DNA of 64,000 nucleotides, taken from positions 1 to 64,000 of the forward strand of contig JAFIGD010000023.1 of NCBI GenBank assembly GCA_020831625.1. Reading direction: 5' to 3'. The notes beneath the pieces were generated by a model. The model was not told the origin of the DNA. It made no database searches and worked only from the letters and a program-made list of their open reading frames with translations. Below, piece after piece: positions 35,723-43,539 of the stretch (position 1 is the first letter of the stretch; every line of letters starts with the position of its first letter). The position numbers were made by a program, and so were the translations under genes. The DNA is from Verrucomicrobiota bacterium. Its GTDB lineage: Bacteria; Verrucomicrobiota; Kiritimatiellia; SS1-B-03-39; UBA6053.

Positions 35723-38467
35723 ATGAGCAAACAATGGATTTTCCCCTTTAACAGTCCGCCCGCCGGGGACACCCCCGCCCGCAAAAAACTCCTCGGGGGC
35801 AAAGGCGCCGGACTCAGCAACATGCTCTCCGCCGGCTTCACCGTCCCGCCCGGCTTCACCCTCTCCACTGAATGCTGCCGCTACTGGTATGAAAACGACA
35901 AACACTGGCCCGAAGGACTCGAAGAGCAGCTCGCAAGTGCATTGGCCGATCTGGAGCGCGCCACCGGACGCACCTTCGGCTCCGGCGGACAGCCCCTGCT
36001 CCTTTCCGTCCGCAGCGGTGCCGCCGTCTCCATGCCCGGCATGATGGACACCCTCCTCAACTGCGGCCTCCACCCCGGACTCGCCGAAGAGCTTCCCGAT
36101 CCCGAAGACTTCTGGAAACGCTACACCGAATTCATCCTCGCCTTCGCCGACACCGTCCACGGCATCGCCGAACACAAATGGCCCGAAGCCGGTTCCTCCG
36201 CCGCCAAATCCATCGCCCGCGCCCGCCTCGAACAGTTCGAATCCCTCACCGGAAAACCCTTCCCCACCAACCCCATGGACGCGCTCCGGGCCTGCATCAA
36301 CGCGGTCTTCGCCAGTTGGAACAGCGAACGCGCCAAAGCCTACCGCACCCATCACGGCCTCACCACCCTCGTCGGCACCGCCGTCAACGTCCAGGTCATG
36401 TGGCCCTCGCAGGTCTCCGGCATCGCCTTCACCCAGGACCCCAACGATGTCCACGCCGAACGCCTGGTCATCGAAGCCGCGTTCGGCCTCGGCGAAGCCG
36501 TCGTCTCCGGTGACGTCACCCCCGACCTCTTCCATCTGGACCGCGAAACCCGCGAAATCACCCGCGAAGACATCGGCCACAAACGCGATGTCTGCCCCGC
36601 CCTCGGCAATCCGCCGGTCACCGATCCCTCCGCGCCCAGTCTCAGCGCCGAACAACTCACCGAACTCGCCGACATCTGCCTCCGCCTCGAGAAATGGACC
36701 GGATATCCCCTCGACATCGAATGGGGACTCGTCGACGGACAATTCGCCCTCCTGCAGTCCCGTCCCATTCAGGGCCTCGAGGCCGCCAAACAGGTCGAAC
36801 CCCTCCGCCAGGCCGAAATCAAGCGCCTGCGCGATCTCGCCGGAAAAAACCGCCGCATCTGGGTCACCCACAACCTCGATGAAACCCTCCGCTTCCCCAC
36901 CCCCCTCACCTGGGATGTGGTCTCCCACTTCATGTCCGGCGCCGGCGGGTTCGGACTCCTCTATCAGAAACTCGGCTACCGCCCCTCCGCCGAAGTCTGC
37001 ACCCGCGGCTTTCTCGAACGCATCGGCGGACGCATCTATGCCGACCCCGAACGCCTCGCCGGCCTGTTCTTCGACGGACTCCCCATGCGCTACGATCTCG
37101 ACGCCGTCCTCAAAGACCGCACCGTGATGGATTCCGCTCCGGGCATTTTCGACCCCGCCGGCTCCGACGAACGCTTTCTCACCACCCTGCCCCGCAATCT
37201 CGCCGCCCTCCGGCGCACCGCGAAATCCATGAAACACGGACGGCAGACCGCCCACACCTGGTATCATCAAAACGTGCTCCCCGAGTTTGTCCGCTGGGTT
37301 GAAACCGCCCGGGCCAAAGATCTCAACGCCCTCGGCGACTGCGAACTGCTCGAAGAACTCGAACACCGCCGCATCCGCGTGCTCAACCGCTTCGCCCCCG
37401 AATCCCTCATGCCCGGCTTCTTCGGCGGCGCCGCGTACGGAGCCGTGCTCGGGCGCCTCACCGCCCTCATGGGCGCCGAAGAGGGCGGCAACCTCACCCG
37501 CATCCTCACCAGCGGCCTCGACAACGACACCACCATTGAACAGGACCAGCTCCTCCACGATGTCGCCGAAGGAAAAGCTTCAAAAGAATCCTTTATCCGC
37601 AAATACGGACACCGCTGCGTCGGCGAAATGGAACTCGCCAAACCGCGCTGGCGCGAAAACGCCACCTACATTGATCAGAGCATCGAACGCATCCTCGGCG
37701 GAAAAGGCGAAAGCCCCGAAATTATTCACAACCGCCAGCGGGAAAAACGGATCAAAGCCCAGCTTGCCCTCCCCGACACCCTCAAAGAATGGGGCGGCCT
37801 CAGCTTCCTCGAAGCAATTCAGGCCGATCTTCACGACGCCCAGACCCTCCTGCCCTGCCGCGAAAGCGGAAAGCACGCCCTCATGATGGGCTACGAACTG
37901 ATCCGCGATGTGCTCGAAATCTTCGCCCGCCGCTGGGAGCTCGGCGGCGATCTCTATTACCTCACCCTCAGCGAACTCCCGCGCTTCCAGGCCGAAAAAA
38001 CCGACATGCTTCAACGCATCCACGCCCGCAAAGTCGAACGCCAGGCCTGCCAGCGCCTCGATATGCCCGAAATCATTGACTCCGCGGATCTCGAAAGCCT
38101 CGGACTCGAACCCGACTACGGCGGCGACGAAAACATCCTCGCCGCCACCGCCGTCGCCCCCGGCATCGGCATCGGCACCGCCCACATCGTTTTCGACCCC
38201 TCCGAAGCCGGCGACATGCCCGACGACGCCGTGCTCGTCTGTCCCTCCACCGACCCCGCCTGGACGCCCCTGTTCATGCGGGCCAAGGCGCTGATCGTGG
38301 AGCGCGGCGGCGTCCTCTCCCACGGCGCCATCGTCGCCCGCAACCTCGGCATCCCCGCCGTGGTCTGCGCCGGAGCCACCAAACGCCTGAATCCCGGCGA
38401 CCGCATCCGCGTGGACGGTCAAAAAGGCACCATTCGAAAACTCAACGAAGAGGAGGTCTCCTCATGA
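35723..38467 (+). CDS. PEP-synthase/rifampicin-phosphotransferase-like dikinase without PEP-binding barrel
   Basis: The 914-residue protein has an N-terminal ATP-grasp domain of the pyruvate phosphate dikinase type (GGKGAGLSNM about 28-37; LSVRSGAAVSMPGMMDTLLN about 93-112), a helical middle region (about 360-830) and a C-terminal phosphohistidine domain with GGVLSHGAIVARN (His867). Only 47 residues follow this His, so the TIM-barrel that binds PEP/pyruvate in PPDK and PpsA is absent. The order equals that of Rph, which phosphorylates rifampicin with ATP. A phosphotransfer to an unknown acceptor is therefore likely. The start at 35723 follows AGGAG. Confidence 0.8.
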   Translation: MSKQWIFPFNSPPAGDTPARKKLLGGKGAGLSNMLSAGFTVPPGFTLSTECCRYWYENDKHWPEGLEEQLASALADLERATGRTFGSGGQPLLLSVRSGAAVSMPGMMDTLLNCGLHPGLAEELPDPEDFWKRYTEFILAFADTVHGIAEHKWPEAGSSAAKSIARARLEQFESLTGKPFPTNPMDALRACINAVFASWNSERAKAYRTHHGLTTLVGTAVNVQVMWPSQVSGIAFTQDPNDVHAERLVIEAAFGLGEAVVSGDVTPDLFHLDRETREITREDIGHKRDVCPALGNPPVTDPSAPSLSAEQLTELADICLRLEKWTGYPLDIEWGLVDGQFALLQSRPIQGLEAAKQVEPLRQAEIKRLRDLAGKNRRIWVTHNLDETLRFPTPLTWDVVSHFMSGAGGFGLLYQKLGYRPSAEVCTRGFLERIGGRIYADPERLAGLFFDGLPMRYDLDAVLKDRTVMDSAPGIFDPAGSDERFLTTLPRNLAALRRTAKSMKHGRQTAHTWYHQNVLPEFVRWVETARAKDLNALGDCELLEELEHRRIRVLNRFAPESLMPGFFGGAAYGAVLGRLTALMGAEEGGNLTRILTSGLDNDTTIEQDQLLHDVAEGKASKESFIRKYGHRCVGEMELAKPRWRENATYIDQSIERILGGKGESPEIIHNRQREKRIKAQLALPDTLKEWGGLSFLEAIQADLHDAQTLLPCRESGKHALMMGYELIRDVLEIFARRWELGGDLYYLTLSELPRFQAEKTDMLQRIHARKVERQACQRLDMPEIIDSADLESLGLEPDYGGDENILAATAVAPGIGIGTAHIVFDPSEAGDMPDDAVLVCPSTDPAWTPLFMRAKALIVERGGVLSHGAIVARNLGIPAVVCAGATKRLNPGDRIRVDGQKGTIRKLNEEEVSS

Positions 38468-39291
38468 TCGACCTGTGGAACAATTTCGCCCTCGCCCTCG
38501 TGGACATCCTCCTCGGCTGGCTCCTCCTCTTTCCCGTCAGCGTCGCCATCCTCGTTGTCTCCGTGGGGTCCGGAGCCATCCTCACCGTCGCCCGGAAATT
38601 CACCACCGACCAAACCAAACTCCGCATCGCCGCCGAGGACCGCAAACGCCAGAAAGAACTCGCCAAAGCGGCCAAGGCCCGGGGCGACAAAGAGGCCGCC
38701 AAACGCCATGCCGCCGTCCGCAACCAAATCAGCGTCATGACCCTCGGCCAGGAGGGCAAACCCCTCCTCGTCTCCCTGCTGCCCATCGCTCTGCTCGCCA
38801 CCTGGGCGGTCGAACGCCTCGAATTCCATCCGCCGAAAATCGACGAGGACGTCAGCATCATCAGCTACGTCCCCCGCCGCTTTGTGGGCCAAACCATGCA
38901 CATCGTTCCCGTCGACGGACTGGAGCCGCAAGGCACCTGGATCTCGACCATCGCCCCCGGCGAAATTATGGGCATCCCCTGCGGCGAAGCCCGCTGGACC
39001 TTCCGGGTCGCCGACCCCGAAGCCGCCGCGATTCAGGAATTCCCCCTTCAGGTGCGCATCGAGCGGGAAACCCTCGACACCGCCCTCCGCTTCGGCGCCA
39101 ACACCTACGCCTCCGCCCGGCGCTGGTTCCCGCAACATGAAATCCGCATCGACACCGATCTGCAGCAGGTCCGCCCCTTCGGCTTCGTGCCCGGCATCGA
39201 AGCCATCCTCTTCCCCCCCTGGCTCATCGCCTACATCCTCCTCGTCGTCCCCTCCGTCTTCGGCACCAAGAAACTCTTCGGAATCCACTGA
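38464..39291 (+). CDS. DUF106/EMC3/TMCO1-like membrane protein (Oxa1 superfamily candidate)
   Basis: The 275-residue protein has TM1 (about 12-42), a basic coiled coil (46-92, with repeated KRQKELAKAAKARGDKEAA-type sequence), TM2 after EGKPLLVSLLPI (99-117), an extracytoplasmic beta-rich domain (120-240) and TM3 (245-267). TM1, cytoplasmic coiled coil, TM2 and TM3 in this order, with the Lys-Pro at the start of TM2, recalls archaeal DUF106 and eukaryotic EMC3/TMCO1, membrane insertases related to YidC. The 120-residue insert between TM2 and TM3 is unusual. It overlaps the dikinase stop by four bases. The assignment is by eye. Confidence 0.6.
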   Translation: MIDLWNNFALALVDILLGWLLLFPVSVAILVVSVGSGAILTVARKFTTDQTKLRIAAEDRKRQKELAKAAKARGDKEAAKRHAAVRNQISVMTLGQEGKPLLVSLLPIALLATWAVERLEFHPPKIDEDVSIISYVPRRFVGQTMHIVPVDGLEPQGTWISTIAPGEIMGIPCGEARWTFRVADPEAAAIQEFPLQVRIERETLDTALRFGANTYASARRWFPQHEIRIDTDLQQVRPFGFVPGIEAILFPPWLIAYILLVVPSVFGTKKLFGIH

Positions 39292-39424
39292 CCCGAAACT
39301 TGATCTTTATGAGGAACTAACTTCGCTTCTGGCACAGGAATTCGCCATTTCGGGACCTCCTGAAGGGTGACCACCGATTTTGCAGCAGGTCGCACTTGAC
39401 GCCCGGACAAAGGGCAGTAATGAT

Positions 39425-39458
39425 TTGACATTTCGCCTGAGGTAATATTTATTTTACC
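39425..39458 (+). promoter_or_regulatory. Putative promoter with operator-like palindrome before the FAD oxidoreductase
   Basis: The 277-base gap from 39292 to 39568 holds TTGACA (39425-39430) followed by an AT-rich stretch, with an imperfect palindrome GGTAA-N8-TTACC at 39441-39458 covering the expected -10. This arrangement is typical of repression. No other structure was found in the gap. Confidence 0.35.
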
Positions 39459-39479
39459 CAAAAGCGGTATAAATTAAAC

Positions 39480-39572
39480 ATGCAAATCATGAAACATTCA
39501 CTTTTTCTGTTCACGCGTGCAGCAAGCGGCTCAGCTTTAGGCCTGAACCGGAAAACCCGTCCGGAGAAATGA
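39480..39572 (+). CDS. Possible 30-codon upstream reading frame
   Basis: An ATG six bases after a TATAAA box opens a 30-codon frame with the start MQIMKHSLFLFTRA; its stop TGA overlaps the oxidoreductase ATG as ATGA. It could be a leader peptide coupling translation, or a decayed signal sequence. No other support exists. Confidence 0.25.
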   Translation: MQIMKHSLFLFTRAASGSALGLNRKTRPEK

Positions 39573-40921
39573 GCGACTCCGCATTTGTTTTAGCCCGGAA
39601 AATCAAACGCGAATCCGGCTACGATCTGGTCATTGCCGGAGGCGGACCGGGGGGATGCGGTGCCGCGATTGCCGCCGCCCGGCTGGGGGCCAGAGTGCTC
39701 CTGCTGGAGGCCGGGGGCTGTCTGGGCGGCATGGGCTCCGCCGGACTCGTCGCCGCCTGGTCCCACATGAGCAACGGCAAACATTCCGTGATCGGCGGAC
39801 TGATGCTCGAACTGGTGGAAACCATGTATGCCCGGGGCTTCATCGCCCCGACCTACGACGAGCGTTTCTGGACCGTCATTCACAACCGCGGCCTCGGCTT
39901 CAACGCCGAAGGCTACAAACTGCTGCTGGATGAGCTTTGCGCAGAAGCCGGCGTTGAAGTCCGTTTGTTCACCAACGTCATCGATGCGGATGTCTCCGGG
40001 TCCGCCGTCAACGGCGTGATCCTCCACAACATCGAAGGCTATTCGTTTGTGGAGACCCCGACCGTGATCGACGCCACCGGCGACGCTGTGCTCGCGCACA
40101 TCTGCGGGGCCGCAACCCGCCGCGCCGGACAGGACACCCCCAATATCATGCCCCCCACCCTTTGCAGTCTGCAAACCGGCATTGATTATGAAACCTTTCA
40201 CCGCAAGCTCCAGCAGGACGCCGTAGACCGGGCGCTTGAAGACGGGTTTTTCTCTCAACCCGACCGGCATGTGCCGGGCCTGTTCCGCAGCGGGGAGCAC
40301 TTCGCCACCCTCAATGCCGGACATCTCTTCGGCGCCGATGCCCTCGACACCGCCAGCCTCAGCGACGCCATGCGCAAAGGCCGGAGACTCGCCCGCGAAT
40401 ACAACGAATTTTTTCGAAAATATGTCCCCGGATGCGAGCGCATGGAACTCGTCGCCACCGCACCGCTCCCCGGCATACGCGAATCCCGCCGGATTGTCGG
40501 TGAGACCGAACTCAACGCCGACGATTACCGCGCCCGCAGAACCTTTCCCGATCAAATCGCCATTTACTGCAAACAAACCGACATTCACGTATACGCCCCC
40601 ACCCCGGAGGAATACACCCGTTATCAGCGCGAATTTGAAGAGGCCGATCTGCTTCAGCCCGGGGAATATTACGGACTCCCCTACGGCATCCTCGTCCCCA
40701 AAGGCTGGAAAAATCTCTGGGTGGCGGGGCGGTGCTGTTCAAGTGACCTGAAAGTCAATGGAGCCATCCGTGATCAACCCGCCTGCATCATGATGGGTCA
40801 GGCCGCCGGCACCGCCGCCGTCCAGGCCCTCAACACAGGACAGAATGCAAACACCCTCGACACCGCCGCCCTCGTCAAAACCCTCCGAGAACAGGGCGCA
40901 AATCTCCCGTCTCACGGATAA
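39569..40921 (+). CDS. FAD-dependent oxidoreductase (FAD_oxidored family)
   Basis: The 450-residue protein has the Rossmann dinucleotide motif AGGGPGGCGAAIAAARLGA (about 20-38), followed by LLEAGGCLGGMGSAG, and a C-terminal VNGAIRDQPACIMMGQAAGTAA which closes the FAD site. Members of this family occur next to glycan degradation genes in PVC and Bacteroidota genomes, but their substrates are mostly unknown. There is no signal peptide or Tat motif in the chosen frame. CGGAG lies just before the ATG. Confidence 0.82.
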   Translation: MSDSAFVLARKIKRESGYDLVIAGGGPGGCGAAIAAARLGARVLLLEAGGCLGGMGSAGLVAAWSHMSNGKHSVIGGLMLELVETMYARGFIAPTYDERFWTVIHNRGLGFNAEGYKLLLDELCAEAGVEVRLFTNVIDADVSGSAVNGVILHNIEGYSFVETPTVIDATGDAVLAHICGAATRRAGQDTPNIMPPTLCSLQTGIDYETFHRKLQQDAVDRALEDGFFSQPDRHVPGLFRSGEHFATLNAGHLFGADALDTASLSDAMRKGRRLAREYNEFFRKYVPGCERMELVATAPLPGIRESRRIVGETELNADDYRARRTFPDQIAIYCKQTDIHVYAPTPEEYTRYQREFEEADLLQPGEYYGLPYGILVPKGWKNLWVAGRCCSSDLKVNGAIRDQPACIMMGQAAGTAAVQALNTGQNANTLDTAALVKTLREQGANLPSHG

Positions 40922-40935
40922 ACCCGCCGGATATT

Positions 40936-41033
40936 TTTCCGAACCCCGGAATCTAAGGCCCTCACTTTTCCGAACTTCGGAAACACAAATTCCCCTCACC
41001 CTTACCCCTCGCCCCGCGTGGCATTCGTCACTC
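40936..41033. repeat. Second copy of the composite palindrome/CATTCGTCACTC repeat
   Basis: Inverted repeats TTTCCGAACCCCGGAA (40936-40951) and TTTCCGAACTTCGGAAA (40967-40983) again start 31 bases apart, and a single CATTCGTCACTC follows at 41022-41033, touching the stop codon of tamB. The arrangement and orientation match the copy at 23417. Confidence 0.75.
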
Positions 41034-43539
41034 AATAATCCCACCGCCACCGCAGGCCGATGCCGGAATCCGAGTCGGTTCCGGTCTGGGTTTCCAGCCG
41101 CAGGGTCGGGGTCAGCTCCACCTCCACCCGCGCCCGCCCGCTTTCGGCCTCCGCGCCCCGCTCCAGCTCGACATACATCCGGTCGCCGACATGACGCCCC
41201 ACCGCCACCCGGGTCTGCCCCTGCTGCTCATCGTCGCTGCGAATCTCGATTTGATCCACCTGCAGCATTCTTCGCGTGGTGCCCATCACATCAAAGGCGC
41301 TTCCGCCCCCGCGCAGGGAATGCACCGCCCGCGCCAGGGTCAGCGCCTGCCAGGGGGTGATCCGCGCAGATTCACGTCCAAAGAGCAGTCTCGCCAGAAT
41401 TTCGTCCTCCGGCAGGGGCGGCGTGGAATCCAGTTCAAACTCGGGCGCCCCCGCGGGCCCCGACACCTGCAACATGCCCAGAATCCCGCCCGACCGCAAT
41501 TCGGCCAGCACATCCAGCGTCGGATCCGGCGGAAACGCGCCGTCAAACATCACCCGTCCCCGGGTAATCACCAGACGTTTTCCAAAAAACAGGAAGCGGC
41601 CGCGCAGAATGGCCAACTCCCCGGTCAAAACCGGTTCCGTCACTTCGCCCCGCATCCTGAGCCGCGCGGACCACTCGGAATCCAGCCCGCGGCCGCGCAC
41701 AAAAATCCGGTCCGGAGAGTCCAGGCTGAGGTCCAGTTCCACCCGGTGACGCGGCGGACGCGCTTCCGGTTCGGGCTCCTCCTCACCCCGCCCGTCCTCA
41801 AACCGTTCCGTCACCTCAATCGTTCGCACCGTGTGCGGCATTCGTTCCGGAATCCGGATTTCAACCGGGCGCAGCGCCAGTTGTCCCTCCATCCGGCTGG
41901 ATTTCGCTCCCCCGGACCAGCGGAGGGTTCCATTCACCACCGCGTCAAGTTCATCCTGGCGCACGGCCTGGAATTCCCGCAGCGTCAATTCCGCCGAAAA
42001 CGACATCTCGCGGCCCGGCTCCATCAGCACTTCGCCGTCCATCATCAACCGGCCGTCGCGTCCGTCTCTCGCGTGAAAATGCTCCAGCCGCAACAGCCCC
42101 CGGTCCGCGGAGAGGGCGAACTCCGGTTCCCGCAAATGAAATCCGGTCAGTTCATGCTCATACGCCCCCTCCACCACCCGGGCCCCGCCCTGAAGCCGCG
42201 GCTCCCCGAGGGTGCCGTCGAGCCGGAAATCCACATCCAGTCTGCCGCTGAGCCGATGAAACACATCCAGCACGAACAGGCGCGACAGGCCGGCCAGATC
42301 CGTGGAGGAGGTCAACGATCCGTTCAGTGACTCATCCTCGGGGAACGATAAGGCGAAGGGTTGCAGCGCCAACCGGACGGGCGCATCCAGATCGAGAACC
42401 ACCGGGTCGCCCGGCAGATCCTCAATGCGAATGTTCAAGGTGCCGCGCCCCCCGCCCAGACCGGCCTTCACCCGGAGCGCGGCCGGCGGACCTTCCCATA
42501 GGTCCGGGTCCTGCGGCTTGAGTCCGCTGAAATCCATCCGCAGGACCACTTCAGGCTCCGCCAGGGTTCCGTTGACCTCCAGCCGACCCTCCAACGCGGC
42601 TCCGGGATCGGTCACCCCGACCAGACCGAGAACGTCCAGAGGAAACGCCACAATTCCCACCCCGATCCGGACCGAATCTCCCGAAACGCTCCCTTCAAAA
42701 AGCAGACGGCCCTCTCCGATCCGAATCGCGGTTTCACTCAGCACCAGCGCCGCGTCCGTGCGCTCAAGGGTTAGCGGATTTTCAAGCGACAGATCGCGGT
42801 CAAACGCCTCCGCGTCCAGACGTGAAACCTCCACCCGGAATCCCCCGGCAATGTTCGACAGTTCCGCCAGTCCGTTTAAGGAGACTTCTCCGCTCTTCAC
42901 CGTCAGGTCCGCCTGCAAGACCTGGTCCTGATCAAAGGTCTCCCGCCGCAGCACCCTCAACCGGGCTTCAATACGCGAAAAGAACTCCGCCTCTGCTCCC
43001 GCCGTAAGATCCAGAATGCCGTCCACAAACCGGCCGCTGAGCCTGGCGGACACCGGCTCATCGCGGGCGGGAGGCAGAATGCGGATATCGGGCAGCGAGA
43101 TGACTTCGACTGTCACCCGCTCAAACAGCGCCTTGAGATCCGGAAACGGACAGGCCGTCCCCGGATCCTCCGGTTCCGCAGACGCCCCGTTCTCCGATGG
43201 CCATCCCGAAAACGCCACTGAATCCGCCCGGAGATCATACACGTGCAGATTGCGGCCCAGCAGACGCCGGGAGGACACCCGGGTGAAAAATCCGTTCACC
43301 GCCAGACCGGTCTCCTCCTCGCCGGTCAATTCCAGCGACTCAAATTTCAATCCCAGCGGATGCACCCACCGCAGTCCCTTGATCCGCGCCTCCATGCCCG
43401 TGGCCCCGCTGAGCTGACGGTTCAGCCAGGGAGTGACAAATTCCATGCCCGCCGGACTGATCAGCAGCCAAACGCCAACCACAACCGCGAGAGCCGTGGC
43501 GAAGATCAGGCCGCCAGTGATTTTAAGAAATTTTTTCAT
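41032..43539 (-). CDS. tamB: TamB-like inner-membrane/periplasmic AsmA-superfamily protein
   Basis: TamB forms a long beta-taco groove spanning the periplasm and is implicated in phospholipid transport and in assembly of some autotransporters with TamA. The 835-residue protein has an N-terminal signal-anchor (about 6-28) and ends in the DUF490 domain (about 600-835) with GRFLFFGKRLVITRGRVMF and LFGRESARITPWQALTLA typical of TamB. It is shorter than the 1,250-residue E. coli protein. Its ATG overlaps the last base of the tamA stop, so the pair is translated together. Confidence 0.88.
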   Translation of the reverse strand: MKKFLKITGGLIFATALAVVVGVWLLISPAGMEFVTPWLNRQLSGATGMEARIKGLRWVHPLGLKFESLELTGEEETGLAVNGFFTRVSSRRLLGRNLHVYDLRADSVAFSGWPSENGASAEPEDPGTACPFPDLKALFERVTVEVISLPDIRILPPARDEPVSARLSGRFVDGILDLTAGAEAEFFSRIEARLRVLRRETFDQDQVLQADLTVKSGEVSLNGLAELSNIAGGFRVEVSRLDAEAFDRDLSLENPLTLERTDAALVLSETAIRIGEGRLLFEGSVSGDSVRIGVGIVAFPLDVLGLVGVTDPGAALEGRLEVNGTLAEPEVVLRMDFSGLKPQDPDLWEGPPAALRVKAGLGGGRGTLNIRIEDLPGDPVVLDLDAPVRLALQPFALSFPEDESLNGSLTSSTDLAGLSRLFVLDVFHRLSGRLDVDFRLDGTLGEPRLQGGARVVEGAYEHELTGFHLREPEFALSADRGLLRLEHFHARDGRDGRLMMDGEVLMEPGREMSFSAELTLREFQAVRQDELDAVVNGTLRWSGGAKSSRMEGQLALRPVEIRIPERMPHTVRTIEVTERFEDGRGEEEPEPEARPPRHRVELDLSLDSPDRIFVRGRGLDSEWSARLRMRGEVTEPVLTGELAILRGRFLFFGKRLVITRGRVMFDGAFPPDPTLDVLAELRSGGILGMLQVSGPAGAPEFELDSTPPLPEDEILARLLFGRESARITPWQALTLARAVHSLRGGGSAFDVMGTTRRMLQVDQIEIRSDDEQQGQTRVAVGRHVGDRMYVELERGAEAESGRARVEVELTPTLRLETQTGTDSDSGIGLRWRWDY

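Noticed and set aside
35723-38467. Calling this gene pyruvate phosphate dikinase or PEP synthase
   Set aside because: Only 47 residues follow the phosphohistidine domain, so the PEP/pyruvate barrel is missing.
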